A DNA stretch of 15,739 bases, from the NCBI GenBank assembly GCA_025350425.1, contig JANXXW010000038.1:1-15739 (forward strand), read 5' to 3'. Below are positions 1-8,362 of the stretch, piece after piece. This DNA comes from Rhodospirillales bacterium (GTDB lineage Bacteria; Pseudomonadota; Alphaproteobacteria; Acetobacterales; Acetobacteraceae). Under the pieces are notes generated by a model. The model was not told the origin of the DNA. It saw only the letters and a program-made list of their open reading frames with translations, and did no database searches. Numbering within the stretch: the first letter of the stretch is position 1; each line of letters starts with the position of its first letter. Made by a program: the position numbers and the translations under genes.

Positions 1-1112
1 GCAAGCCTGGCGAGGTGGTGCCTACCGGCAGCCCCGCGCAGACACCCATCGGGCCGCTCGACACTGCGGCACGGCAAGCGATCGTCGTGGATTACGGCAC
101 CGGCGCCACGCTGCTGGAGAAGGAGGCGGATGTCGCGATGACGCCGTCCTCGATGACCAAGCTGATGACCGCGTATATCGTCTACGGCCGCCTCAAGGCT
201 GGCAGGCTGCAGTTGACGCAGGAGTTTCCGGTCAGCGAGAAGGCATGGCGCATGGGCGGCTCGAAGATGTTCGTGCCGTTGAACGGCAACGTGAAGGTTG
301 AGGACCTGATCCGAGGCATGATCGTCCAGTCAGGCAATGACGCCTGCGTCGTGCTGGCCGAGGGGATCGCCGGGTCGGAGGAGCAGTTCGTCGACCTCAT
401 GAACCAGAAGGCGAAAGAGCTCGGCCTGGAGCACACCAATTTCCGCAACACCACCGGCTGGCCGGATCCGGACCACCGCATGTCCGCCCGCGACATCGCG
501 ACAGTGGCGCGGCGCTTGATCCAGGACTTTCCGGAATACTATAAATACGATGCGGAAAAATCGTTCAAATACAACAATATCGACCAGCAGAACCGCAATA
601 CGCTGGTGCAGAAGGGTGTGGCGGACGGCCTCAAGACTGGCCACACCGAGGAAGCTGGCTATGGCCTGGTTGCCAGCAGTCTGCGGAACAACCGCCGGGT
701 GATCGTGGTGGTGAACGGCCTTACCTCCATGCATCAGCGTGGCGAGGAGGGCGAGCGGTTGCTGGACTGGGCGTTCCGCGAGTTCGAGAACGTCAGCCTG
801 TTCACGGCCGGCGACACTGTGGAACAAGCGCCTGTATGGCTTGGCACCAGCCCGACCGTGCCCCTGGTGGGTGGCCGCGATTTGGTGATGACGTTGCCGC
901 GCGGGTGGAAGAACAAGGCCAAGATCACGGTGGAGTACGAAAGCCCGATCCGCGCGCCCGTCTCACGCGGCACCGAACTCGGCAAGCTGCGCGTGGCCGG
1001 CGACGGTGTGCCGGAGATGGATGTGATGCTCCTGGCCGGCGCTGACGTGCCGCGCCTCGGGCTGCCTGGCCGAGCGGTCGCGGTGCTGTCCCACTACGTG
1101 ACCGGAAGCTGA
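1..1112 (+). CDS. D-alanyl-D-alanine carboxypeptidase (PBP5/6-like, S11 family), 5' partial
   Basis: Periplasmic penicillin-binding protein that removes the terminal D-Ala from peptidoglycan stem peptides. All three active-site motifs of the S11 serine DD-peptidases are visible (numbered from an internal GTG at 15): SMTK at 46-49 with the nucleophilic Ser and general-base Lys, SGN at 106-108, and KTGHT starting at 207. A C-terminal beta-rich region of about 100 residues, like the PBP5 C-terminal domain, follows the catalytic part. The frame is open to the left edge and no signal peptide is present in the visible part, so the true start and export signal lie upstream of the window; the GTG at 15 is not a credible start. 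In alphaproteobacteria this gene commonly follows rlpA and precedes tmk, which fits here. The catalytic domain is complete, so the enzyme should be active. The choice between dacA, dacC and dacD cannot be made. Confidence 0.95.
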   Translation, partial: KPGEVVPTGSPAQTPIGPLDTAARQAIVVDYGTGATLLEKEADVAMTPSSMTKLMTAYIVYGRLKAGRLQLTQEFPVSEKAWRMGGSKMFVPLNGNVKVEDLIRGMIVQSGNDACVVLAEGIAGSEEQFVDLMNQKAKELGLEHTNFRNTTGWPDPDHRMSARDIATVARRLIQDFPEYYKYDAEKSFKYNNIDQQNRNTLVQKGVADGLKTGHTEEAGYGLVASSLRNNRRVIVVVNGLTSMHQRGEEGERLLDWAFREFENVSLFTAGDTVEQAPVWLGTSPTVPLVGGRDLVMTLPRGWKNKAKITVEYESPIRAPVSRGTELGKLRVAGDGVPEMDVMLLAGADVPRLGLPGRAVAVLSHYVTGS

Positions 1113-1113
1113 T

Positions 1114-1743
1114 TTGCCGCCGACGGGCCGGTTCATCACATTCGAGGGCGGCGAGGGGGCGGGCAAGTCGACCCAGGCGCGCCATCTCGCGGCCTCGCTC
1201 GAAGCCGCCGGCATTCCGGTCGTGTTCACCCGCGAGCCGGGTGGCACGGCGGGGGCGGAGGCGCTTCGGGAGCTATTGTTGGTCGGCGGGGTCGATTGGT
1301 CGCCGCTGGCCGAAACCATGCTGCACTTCGCCGCGCGCGCCGAGCATGTGGATCGCCTTATTCGTCCCGCGCTGTTGGCCGGGAAGTGGGTCGTGTCGGA
1401 CCGCTATGCCGACAGCACCATGGTCTATCAGGGCTACGGCCAGGGTGCTGACCGCGCGGTGATCGCGGCGCTGACGGCGATGCTCGGCCTCGTGCCAGAC
1501 CTTACCATTGTTCTGGACGTGCCGGTCGCGGCCTCGGTCGCCCGCCTGTCGCGCCGGGGAGGGAGCGCCGATCGCTACGAGCGTCTCGGCGCCACGTTCT
1601 TCGCCCGCGTGGCGGAGGGCTTCCGCGCCATTGCCGCCTCCGATCCCGCGCGTTGCGTGCTGCTGGACGGGGAGGCCGCCGAACTGGAGATTGCCGCCAA
1701 AATAATGGCCGTCATCCGCGCCCGTCTGGATTTGCCGGCATGA
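1114..1743 (+). CDS. tmk: Thymidylate kinase
   Basis: Phosphorylates dTMP to dTDP with ATP in the cytoplasm, an essential step of dTTP synthesis. The 209-residue protein has the usual family length. The P-loop GGEGAGKST is at residues 12-20, the TREPGG segment follows strand 2, and the DRYADSTMVYQG segment carries the dTMP-binding DR(Y/F) motif. A Gly/Arg-rich LID (SRRGGSADRYE) sits in the last third. The start must be the TTG at 1114: an in-frame stop lies at 1099-1101 and there is no other start codon before the P-loop. A Shine-Dalgarno-like GGAAG at 1104-1108 is five bases upstream. It begins one base after the carboxypeptidase stop and overlaps holB by four bases (ATGA), so translation is probably coupled on both sides. 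Confidence 0.97.
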   Translation: MPPTGRFITFEGGEGAGKSTQARHLAASLEAAGIPVVFTREPGGTAGAEALRELLLVGGVDWSPLAETMLHFAARAEHVDRLIRPALLAGKWVVSDRYADSTMVYQGYGQGADRAVIAALTAMLGLVPDLTIVLDVPVAASVARLSRRGGSADRYERLGATFFARVAEGFRAIAASDPARCVLLDGEAAELEIAAKIMAVIRARLDLPA

Positions 1744-2756
1744 GCGGAGTGCCGGAACCGCGCGCCAATCCGCATCTCATCGGGCACGCCGAACCTGAGT
1801 CGCACTTGGTCGAGGCTTTACGCTCTGGCCGGATGCATCACGCCTGGCTCATCACCGGACCCGAAGGTATCGGCAAGGCGACGCTCGCGTTCCGCTTCGC
1901 GCGCAGGTTGCTGGCGGGCCTGCCGCACGACGGCACGCTGCATCTGGACTCGGACCACCCGACGTTCCGCCGCGTGATGGCCGGCTCCCACGCTGACCTG
2001 CTAACCGTGGAGCGCGCCTGGGATGAGAAGCGCAAGCGGTTGCGTAGTGAGATTGTGGTGGATGATGTGCGTGCGGTGGCCGAGTTCCTGCGCCGCACCC
2101 CCGCCGAGGGGGGCTGGCGCGTCGTGGTGGTGGACGGGGCGGAGAACCTCAACCGCAACGCCGCCAATGCGCTCCTGAAGGTGCTGGAGGAGCCGCCGTC
2201 GCGTGCCGTGCTGCTGCTGGTATGCGCCGCGGCTGGCCGTCTGCTGCCCACCATCCGCAGCCGTACACGCCGGCTACGGATGAGCCCGCTCGACGTCGCT
2301 GGAATGGCCAACTTTCTGGCCCGTGCGATGCCCGAGCGCGCCGTCGCCGAACGCGAGCGCATCGCGGTCCTCGCGGAGGGATCGCCGGGCCGCGCTATCG
2401 CCTTCGCGGCCGGCGGCGGATCGAACGTGGCAGCACTGGTGCGGGATGTGCTGGATAAACTGCCCGACCCGCCGCCCATCCTCGCGCACACGGTGGCTGA
2501 TGCGCTCGGGCGGGACGAAGAGGCGTTCTCGACCTTCTTCGACATGCTGCGCGCGTCGCTGGCCGCCGCGGTGCGCGATGCGGCGCGGGGCGAGATGAAC
2601 GATGCCCAGGCCCGTATGTTGGGCACGCGTGGGCTTGATGCCTGGATCGACGTGTGGCACGGCCTTGGCACGCTGCGACAGCAGACCGAGGGACTGCACC
2701 TGGACAAGCGCCAGGCGCTTATCAACGGTTTTGGGATGCTCGCCGCCAAAGCTTGA
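1740..2756 (+). CDS. holB: DNA polymerase III delta' subunit
   Basis: Clamp-loader subunit that, with delta and tau/gamma, opens and loads the beta sliding clamp. The 338-residue product is of normal size. Walker A is GPEGIGKAT at residues 40-48, followed by a Walker B-like VVVDGAENL and the typical AANALLKVLEEPP helix. The sensor-1 region reads TIRSRTRRL; most bacterial delta' and gamma proteins have SRC here, so this one carries Thr in place of Cys. The start chosen is the ATG at 1740, which overlaps the tmk stop (ATGA) and gives the usual N-terminus with a PHLIGH segment. A longer frame from 1653 lies inside tmk and is not needed. The tmk-holB pairing is very common in bacteria and supports the call. 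Confidence 0.94.
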   Translation: MSGVPEPRANPHLIGHAEPESHLVEALRSGRMHHAWLITGPEGIGKATLAFRFARRLLAGLPHDGTLHLDSDHPTFRRVMAGSHADLLTVERAWDEKRKRLRSEIVVDDVRAVAEFLRRTPAEGGWRVVVVDGAENLNRNAANALLKVLEEPPSRAVLLLVCAAAGRLLPTIRSRTRRLRMSPLDVAGMANFLARAMPERAVAERERIAVLAEGSPGRAIAFAAGGGSNVAALVRDVLDKLPDPPPILAHTVADALGRDEEAFSTFFDMLRASLAAAVRDAARGEMNDAQARMLGTRGLDAWIDVWHGLGTLRQQTEGLHLDKRQALINGFGMLAAKA

Positions 2757-2763
2757 GAGTGCC

Positions 2764-4296
2764 ATGAAACCAACCTTCTATGTCACAACGCCGATCTACT
2801 ACGTGAACGGCGCGCCCCATGTCGGCCATGCCTATACCACCATCGCCGCTGACGTAATGGCGCGCTGGAAGCGGCTGGACGGCTACGACGTGTTTTTTCT
2901 AACCGGCACCGACGAGCACGGCCAGAAGGTCGAGAAGGCTGCCGCCGACGCTGGTATGCCACCACAATTGTTCGTGGACGGCATCAGTGCCCAGTTCCAG
3001 GCCATGACGGCGCGCATGGGCTCCAGCAACGACGCCTTCATCCGCACCACGGAGGAGCGCCACAAGGTCACTTGCTCAGCCTTGTGGGAGCGCGTGGCCG
3101 AGGCCGGGGACATCTACCTCGGCGGCTACGAGGGCTGGTATGCCATACGTGACGAGGCCTTCTATGGCGCGGACGAGTTGGTCGACAGCCCGGGCGGTAA
3201 GTTGGCGCCGACCGGCGCGCCGGTGGAGTGGGTGACCGAGCCGAGCTACTTCTTCCGCCTGGCCGCTTGGCAGGAGCGGCTACTGGCGTTCTACGAGGCC
3301 AACCCCGATTTCCTCGCGCCATCGTCCACCCGCAACGAGGTGTTGAGCTTCGTGCGCGGCGGCCTCACCGACCTGTCGATCAGTCGCACCAGCTTCACCT
3401 GGGGCATCCCGGTGCCGGGCGATCCCGCGCATGTCATGTATGTGTGGTTCGACGCGCTGACCAACTACATCACGGCACTTGGCTATCCCGCCAAGGACGC
3501 CGATCTCTGGCGCTTCTGGCCGGCCGACCTCCATCTGGTCGGCAAGGAGATCGCGCGCTTCCATATGGTGTTCTGGCCGGCCTTCCTGATGTCCGCCGGC
3601 ATCGCGCCGCCACGACGGGTGTTCGCCAACGGCTGGCTCACCATCGAGGGCGAGAAGATGAGCAAGTCGGTCGGCAACGTGATCGACCCCATGGCCCTGG
3701 CGGACGAACTCGGCCTCGACGCGGTCCGGTTCTACCTCATGCGCGAGGTGCCGTTCGGCAACGACGGCAACTACAGCCGCCGCGCGCTGATCGGGCGTAT
3801 GAACACCGAGTTGGCCAACGATCTCGGCAATCTTGCCCAGCGTTCGCTCAGCCTTTTGGCCAAGAACTGCGATGGAAAGCTGCCGCCGGTCGGCCCCACC
3901 ACCGAGGACGATGCGGCGTTGCGTGCGATGGCGGCGGCCTTGCCAGACGCCCTGCGCGCCCGCCTTGATCGCCAGGCGATCGGGGACGGCATCGAGGAGG
4001 TGTGGAAGGTGATCCGCGCCGGCAACTCCTACATCGACAAGCAGGCCCCCTGGGCGCTCCGCAAAACCGACATCGACCGCATGGGCTCGGTGCTGCGCGT
4101 GCTTGCAGATGTGCTGCGGGTGGCGGCGACGGTGTTGCAGCCGGTGATGCCGGACAGCATGGCCGCGATGCTCGACCAACTGGGCGTGCCGCCCGATCGC
4201 CGCCTGCTGGCCGATCTCGCGACGGCGCTGCCAGACGGCACGGTGCTTCCGGCGCCGCAGGGCGTGTTCCCGCGGCATGTCGAGGCAACAGCCTGA
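2764..4296 (+). CDS. metG: Methionyl-tRNA synthetase, short zinc-free type
   Basis: Class I aminoacyl-tRNA synthetase that charges tRNA-Met, including the initiator. The HIGH motif is HVGH at residues 19-22, preceded by the typical TTPIYYVNGAPHVGHAYTT context, and the KMSKS loop is at 298-302. The product is 510 residues, without the C-terminal dimerisation (Trbp111-like) extension of the E. coli enzyme. The connective-peptide region around residues 120-160, where many MetRS carry four zinc-binding cysteines, contains none, which places it in the zinc-free group frequent in alphaproteobacteria. The ATG at 2764 lies seven bases after the holB stop with a purine-rich GAGAG upstream; the frame stays open from 2602, but that part is holB read out of frame. 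Confidence 0.96.
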   Translation: MKPTFYVTTPIYYVNGAPHVGHAYTTIAADVMARWKRLDGYDVFFLTGTDEHGQKVEKAAADAGMPPQLFVDGISAQFQAMTARMGSSNDAFIRTTEERHKVTCSALWERVAEAGDIYLGGYEGWYAIRDEAFYGADELVDSPGGKLAPTGAPVEWVTEPSYFFRLAAWQERLLAFYEANPDFLAPSSTRNEVLSFVRGGLTDLSISRTSFTWGIPVPGDPAHVMYVWFDALTNYITALGYPAKDADLWRFWPADLHLVGKEIARFHMVFWPAFLMSAGIAPPRRVFANGWLTIEGEKMSKSVGNVIDPMALADELGLDAVRFYLMREVPFGNDGNYSRRALIGRMNTELANDLGNLAQRSLSLLAKNCDGKLPPVGPTTEDDAALRAMAAALPDALRARLDRQAIGDGIEEVWKVIRAGNSYIDKQAPWALRKTDIDRMGSVLRVLADVLRVAATVLQPVMPDSMAAMLDQLGVPPDRRLLADLATALPDGTVLPAPQGVFPRHVEATA

Positions 4297-5066
4297 TGCT
4301 GATCGATTCGCATTGTCACCTGGACTACTTCTCGGCCGAGGAACTGCCTGACATCCTCGCCCGCGCTGCGATGGCGGGTGTGGGCGAGATGGTGACCATC
4401 GGCACCCGCCTTGCCCAATCCGTCGCCATCCGCGACCTCGCTGCCGGCCACCCTAACCTCTGGTGCACCGTGGGCGTCCACCCGCACAGCGCCGCTGAAC
4501 TTCCAGTGCCTGAACCCAGCGAGATCGCGGCCCTCGCGGATCATCCGAAAGTAGTTGGGATCGGTGAGTCTGGCCTGGATTATTTCTACGATAAGGCCCC
4601 TCGCGATATCCAGCAGGCCAGCTTTCGCGCCCACATCCGCGCCGCCCGGCTCGCCGGCCTGCCTATCGCGATCCACGCTCGCGACGCCGACGACGACATC
4701 GCTGCCATTCTGCGCGAGGAATACGCCAACGGGGCATACGACCTGCTGCTGCATTGCTTCAGTTCGACCCGCGCCCTGGCCGAGGCCGCTATCGGGTTGG
4801 GCGGCTATGTCAGCTTCTCCGGTATTCTCACCTTTCCGAAATCTGCTGAACTACGCGATATCGCCCGCGATATGCCTGCTAACCGTATTCTGGTGGAGAC
4901 CGACTCGCCCTACCTCGCACCCACACCCCATCGCGGCAAGCGCAACGAACCCGCCTACGTCGCCCGCACGGCCGCCGTACTGGCCGAGGCGCGTGGACTG
5001 GAGCCGGCGGCCCTGGCCGATCTCACCACCGCGAACTTCCGGCGCCTGTTCCGCAAGGCGGCCTGA
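4296..5066 (+). CDS. TatD family metal-dependent hydrolase (putative DNase)
   Basis: TIM-barrel amidohydrolase-superfamily protein. TatD relatives show metal-dependent DNase activity, including 3'-5' exonuclease activity linked to repair. Metal ligands expected for the family are all present: HxH at residues 6 and 8 (DSHCHLD), Glu91 in GIGESGLDYFY, His127 in AIHARDA, His153 in LLHCFSS and Asp203 in VETDSPYLAP. The length of 256 residues is typical. The ATG at 4296 overlaps the metG stop by one base (TGATG), a classic coupling signal; the longer frame from 4002 runs inside metG. The position between metG and a metallo-beta-lactamase-fold gene is the usual one in this class (ycfH/tatD type). 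The true physiological substrate is not settled. Confidence 0.94.
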   Translation: MLIDSHCHLDYFSAEELPDILARAAMAGVGEMVTIGTRLAQSVAIRDLAAGHPNLWCTVGVHPHSAAELPVPEPSEIAALADHPKVVGIGESGLDYFYDKAPRDIQQASFRAHIRAARLAGLPIAIHARDADDDIAAILREEYANGAYDLLLHCFSSTRALAEAAIGLGGYVSFSGILTFPKSAELRDIARDMPANRILVETDSPYLAPTPHRGKRNEPAYVARTAAVLAEARGLEPAALADLTTANFRRLFRKAA

Positions 5067-5861
5067 GTGCCCTTGCGCGTGACGCTGCTCGGCACCGGCG
5101 GTTCGGCCGGGGTGCCGCTTATCGGCGGCGCGGACGGACGCGGGGACTGGGGCGCCTGCGATCCCGCTGAGCCGCGCAACCGCCGGACCCGTAGCAGCAT
5201 CGTTGTGGAACAGGCCGGGCGCGCGCTGCTGGTCGATACCTCGCCCGACATGCGAACGCAGCTTCTGGACAACGCGGTCCCCCGGATCGATGCCGTGCTC
5301 TACACGCATTCCCATGCCGACCATGTTACGGGGATCGACGACGTCCGCATCCTGAACCGTATCGCCGACCGGCCGCTGCAGGCGTTCGCGAACCAGGCGA
5401 CGCTCGCCGAATTACAAAGCCGTTTCAACTACGCCTTCCGCCCGTGGAAACCACCGGGGTTCTTCCGTCCGGTGCTGCTGCCATGCGAGATCACGCCCGG
5501 GGATACGACAGAAATCGTGGGAATGCGGGTTCGCACCTTCGATCAGGAACACGGCTTCTCCCGCACGCTCGGGTTGCGCATCGGTCAGTTCGGCTACTCC
5601 ACCGACGCCGTGACGCTGGACGATGCCGCGTTCGCTGCGCTCGAGGGTATCGACACCTGGGTGGTGGGCTGTTTCCAACGGACGCCGCACCCCACGCACG
5701 CCTGGTTGAACCGTATCCACGAATGGGTCGTCCGGCTGCATCCAAGGCGGACGGTCCTGACCCACATGGGTTCCGATATGGACTGGGCATGGCTCACGCA
5801 TAACCTACCCGAAGGCGTGGAGCCGGGCCACGACCGTCAAGTCCTGGAGATCGAGGCATGA
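5067..5861 (+). CDS. MBL-fold metallohydrolase, PhnP-like
   Basis: Metallo-beta-lactamase-fold hydrolase with the dinuclear metal site motif THSHADH at residues 80-86 and later ligands in a QEHG segment, a YSTDA segment (bridging Asp) and a final LTHMG His. The N-terminus LLGTGGSAGVP resembles PhnP and related cyclic phosphodiesterases, but the CxCxxC structural zinc motif of PhnP is absent: only one Cys (WGACDP) remains before a basic RNRRTRSS stretch. Substrate prediction beyond a phosphodiester-type compound is not safe. The GTG start at 5067 directly abuts the tatD stop, and the end overlaps kup by four bases (ATGA). The same order tatD-MBL after metG recurs in alphaproteobacteria, which hints at a housekeeping nucleic-acid or nucleotide role. 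Confidence 0.9.
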   Translation: MPLRVTLLGTGGSAGVPLIGGADGRGDWGACDPAEPRNRRTRSSIVVEQAGRALLVDTSPDMRTQLLDNAVPRIDAVLYTHSHADHVTGIDDVRILNRIADRPLQAFANQATLAELQSRFNYAFRPWKPPGFFRPVLLPCEITPGDTTEIVGMRVRTFDQEHGFSRTLGLRIGQFGYSTDAVTLDDAAFAALEGIDTWVVGCFQRTPHPTHAWLNRIHEWVVRLHPRRTVLTHMGSDMDWAWLTHNLPEGVEPGHDRQVLEIEA

Positions 5862-7792
5862 GTATTCCCACCAGCATCCCAGCAATCGGCCATCCGTTGG
5901 CGGGCCATCCCTCGACCGGCAACCCGGCTGACCGCCGCACTACGCCAGGGCTGGCACTTGCCGCCCTCGGCATCGTTTACGGCGACCTCGGCACCAGCCC
6001 CCTGTACACCGCCCAAACGATCGTCGCCGCTGCTGGCGGGCACGTCACGCCAGCCGACGCGCTCGGCATCCTGTCGCTGCTGTTCTGGGCGCTGCTGATC
6101 ACCGTTTCGCTCAAATACTGTGTGTTCGTGATGCGCGCCGACAACCACGGGGAAGGCGGCATCCTCGCCCTCATGGCGCTAATCGGCCTTAACCGGACCC
6201 AGGGACGCGGCTTCCTGGTGGCGTGCGGCCTGTTCGGCGCCGCGCTGATCTATGGCGACGGGGTCATCACGCCCGCCATTTCGGTGCTCTCGGCGTTAGA
6301 GGGCGTCAACGTCGTGACCGACGTGCTGAAGCCCTACGTGCTCCCCGCCGCTGTCGTCGTGCTGCTTGGCCTGTTCGCTGCCCAGGTGTTCGGCACCGCC
6401 AAGATCGGGCGGGTGTTCGGCCCGATCATGTTCCTCTGGTTCGTCACCATAGCCTTGATCGGCTTGGTCGGTGTGATCGGCCACCCCGGTGTGATCGTCG
6501 CCGTTAATCCCGCCTATGGCATCGGCTTTCTCGCACAGCATGGACTGGGCAGCTTCGCGGTGCTGGGCGGGGTGTTCCTCGCCATCACCGGCGGCGAGGC
6601 CTTGTATGCCGACATGGGCCATATCGGGCGCAACCCGATCCGCACTGCCTGGTTCTTCATGGTGCTCCCGGCATTGCTACTCAGCTACGCCGGCCAGATC
6701 GGCTACATGCTCGATCAGCCTCCTGGGGCCGAGCTGAATGGCAATCCGTTCTTCCTGGCCGCGCCAGGCTGGTCCGTGGTGCCACTCGTGATACTCGCCA
6801 CCCTGGCTACCATCATCGCCAGCCAGGCCATCATCACCGGCTCGTTTTCCCTCACCCGCCAGGCTATGCAGCTTGGCTGGTTTCCTGGGCTGCATATCCG
6901 CCAGACCTCGGACGAGGAATACGGGCAGATCTACGTGCCGGTCGTGAACTGGACGATGATGGTGTTCACCATCCTGTTGGCGGTCACCTTCGGTAGTTCA
7001 GACAAGCTCGCCGGCGCCTATGGGACGGCAGTTTCCACCACCATGCTGTTGACCACGCTGTTGCTGTACACCGCTGCCCGCGAGATCTGGAAGTGGCCGC
7101 GCGCTGTAGCGCTCACGCTGGCCGGCGGGTTCCTGATCGTCGATGTGGCCTTCTTCTCCGCCAACCTGCTCAAGATCGCCGAGGGCGGCTGGGTGCCGCT
7201 GGTGTTCGGAGCCGCATTGTTCACCGTCATGAGTACGTGGCGCAGCGGGATCGAGGCAATACGTACCCGCATGGGCGATTTGACCCAGACGCCTGAACAG
7301 TTCTTGAGCCGGCTCAAGACCAACCCGGTTCCTCGCGTAAAGGGAACCGCCGTGTTCCTGTCTCGCAACACAAAGCCGGTTACAGCGCTCATGGTTCAAC
7401 ATGTGGCGCAACTGCTAGCGGCGCCCGAGAAGCTCGTGAGCCTGACCGTCAACTTCGAGGAGGTTCCTCGCATCGTGGGTGAGGAGCGCGTGCGCGTGGA
7501 GACCATTTTCGAAGATTTTTGGAACGTCGAGGTGCGGTTCGGGTTCCTGGAGGTCCCGAGCCTGCGCGAAGCGATGCAGGCCGCTCACGAGCATGGATGC
7601 AAGATCGATCTGGACGACGCGGTCTATTTCAGTGCCCGTGATGAAATAGTTCGTAGCCGGGACGCTCCGCTCATGGCGGGTTGGCGTCGGGTGCTGTTCG
7701 GATTCCTCTATCGGAACTCCATCCACTTGGTTGACCGCTTTGATTTACCGCCGCGCAACTTCGTACAAATTGGACGCCTCATCGCGATTTGA
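5858..7792 (+). CDS. kup: Kup-type potassium transporter
   Basis: Proton-coupled low-affinity K+ uptake protein of the KUP/HAK/KT family in the inner membrane. The family hallmarks are visible: GIVYGDLGTSPLYT at about 38-51 in the first membrane helix, RADNHGEGG at 93-101, YGDGVITPAISVLSALEG at 132-149, and a GGEALYADMGHIGRNPI segment from residue 245. About twelve hydrophobic helices fill the first 440 residues, followed by a soluble C-terminal domain of about 200 residues. The 644-residue length is usual. A Pro/His-rich N-terminal extension of about 25 residues precedes the first helix. The ATG overlaps the upstream MBL-fold gene by four bases, so it is the last member of the operon. This is less common company for kup and is noted separately. 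Confidence 0.96.
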   Translation: MSIPTSIPAIGHPLAGHPSTGNPADRRTTPGLALAALGIVYGDLGTSPLYTAQTIVAAAGGHVTPADALGILSLLFWALLITVSLKYCVFVMRADNHGEGGILALMALIGLNRTQGRGFLVACGLFGAALIYGDGVITPAISVLSALEGVNVVTDVLKPYVLPAAVVVLLGLFAAQVFGTAKIGRVFGPIMFLWFVTIALIGLVGVIGHPGVIVAVNPAYGIGFLAQHGLGSFAVLGGVFLAITGGEALYADMGHIGRNPIRTAWFFMVLPALLLSYAGQIGYMLDQPPGAELNGNPFFLAAPGWSVVPLVILATLATIIASQAIITGSFSLTRQAMQLGWFPGLHIRQTSDEEYGQIYVPVVNWTMMVFTILLAVTFGSSDKLAGAYGTAVSTTMLLTTLLLYTAAREIWKWPRAVALTLAGGFLIVDVAFFSANLLKIAEGGWVPLVFGAALFTVMSTWRSGIEAIRTRMGDLTQTPEQFLSRLKTNPVPRVKGTAVFLSRNTKPVTALMVQHVAQLLAAPEKLVSLTVNFEEVPRIVGEERVRVETIFEDFWNVEVRFGFLEVPSLREAMQAAHEHGCKIDLDDAVYFSARDEIVRSRDAPLMAGWRRVLFGFLYRNSIHLVDRFDLPPRNFVQIGRLIAI

Positions 7793-7799
7793 CACACGG

Positions 7800-7826
7800 A
7801 ACGGATTACGTGGCAAGCAATCCGTT
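7800..7826 (+). terminator. Possible terminator hairpin after kup
   Basis: A perfect 8-base inverted repeat, AACGGATT and AATCCGTT, with an 11-base loop starts eight bases after the kup stop. No run of T follows, so it is not a textbook intrinsic terminator. It may slow polymerase or protect the transcript's 3' end. Confidence 0.35.
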
Positions 7827-7961
7827 ATTCAATCGCCTGCTCTGGCGATCGTCGCGGATTGTTGTGCAACGTCGGCCCGTTCGCTCTGTCCGACAGGCAA
7901 CGTTGGTAAGAATTTAGAGTTATAGGCAGGTAAGCTAGACGTCGTTCGGGTAAACATGGCT

Positions 7962-7966
7962 GGAGA
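7962..7966 (+). promoter_or_regulatory. Ribosome binding site deciding the TTG start of the response regulator
   Basis: GGAGA lies five bases upstream of the TTG at 7972. The only in-frame alternative between the upstream stop at 7951-7953 and the conserved receiver strand 1 is a CTG that itself overlaps this site. The TTG is therefore the best start. Confidence 0.65.
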
Positions 7967-7971
7967 ATCAT

Positions 7972-8358
7972 TTGCCCCCTGCGCGCATCCTGCTGGTTGA
8001 AGATGAATTCCTCATTCGCCTGATCTTGTCCGAGGCGTTGACTGATGCCGGTTATGATGTGAGCGAAGCCGAGACCGGCGACGAAGCGGTCGAGATGATC
8101 GAAGGAGAGCATGAATTTGATGTTCTCGTCACTGATATCCAGATGCCCGGCGCTACCGATGGTATCGCTCTCGCTGGGATCCTTCGCGCCCGCCATCCTG
8201 GCATTCCTGTCGTTTACATGACAGGTCGGCCAGATGCGATGCTTAAGGCTGGACGTCTGGACGAGCGGGAGGCGTTTATCCGAAAACCGTACGGCCCCGC
8301 CGAGGTTCTTTTGATTATACAACGATTGCTTTTAGCGGAAAGCTCGCCCGGCCACTAA
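7972..8358 (+). CDS. Single-domain response regulator (receiver only)
   Basis: A 128-residue CheY-like receiver with no output domain. The acidic pocket is E10-D11, the phospho-acceptor is Asp55 in VTDIQMPG, the switch Thr is T84 in VYMTGRPD, and the conserved Lys is K105 in RKPYGP. All residues needed for phosphotransfer are intact. The start is TTG with a good GGAGA site upstream. No histidine kinase is visible nearby, so it is an orphan. Receivers of this type in alphaproteobacteria often act as phosphate shuttles or sinks downstream of HWE/HisKA2 kinases. The MTGR and KPY motifs resemble the stress-linked single-domain (FAT GUY) regulators only in part, so that assignment is a guess. It stands alone between the housekeeping operon and mobile-element debris. 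Confidence 0.9.
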   Translation: MPPARILLVEDEFLIRLILSEALTDAGYDVSEAETGDEAVEMIEGEHEFDVLVTDIQMPGATDGIALAGILRARHPGIPVVYMTGRPDAMLKAGRLDEREAFIRKPYGPAEVLLIIQRLLLAESSPGH

Positions 8359-8362
8359 TATC

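Noticed and set aside
1838..2773. Minus-strand open frame of 311 codons opposite holB
   Set aside because: Rich in Ser, Arg and Ala with no family pattern, and fully antisense to a well-supported gene. It is a typical shadow frame in GC-rich DNA.
3280..4278. Minus-strand open frame of 332 codons opposite metG
   Set aside because: His/Arg/Gln-rich, with no recognisable motif, and opposite the conserved synthetase. Antisense frames of this length are common at high GC.
7798..7826. GGAAC and CGTT spaced like an EcfG general-stress promoter upstream of the response regulator
   Set aside because: The spacer is 20 bases, longer than the 16-17 expected, and the same bases form the hairpin after kup.
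7956..8000. Fourteen-codon frame (ATG at 7956) overlapping the response regulator start
   Set aside because: It has no ribosome binding site of its own that I can see and no leader-peptide pattern. Chance is the better explanation.
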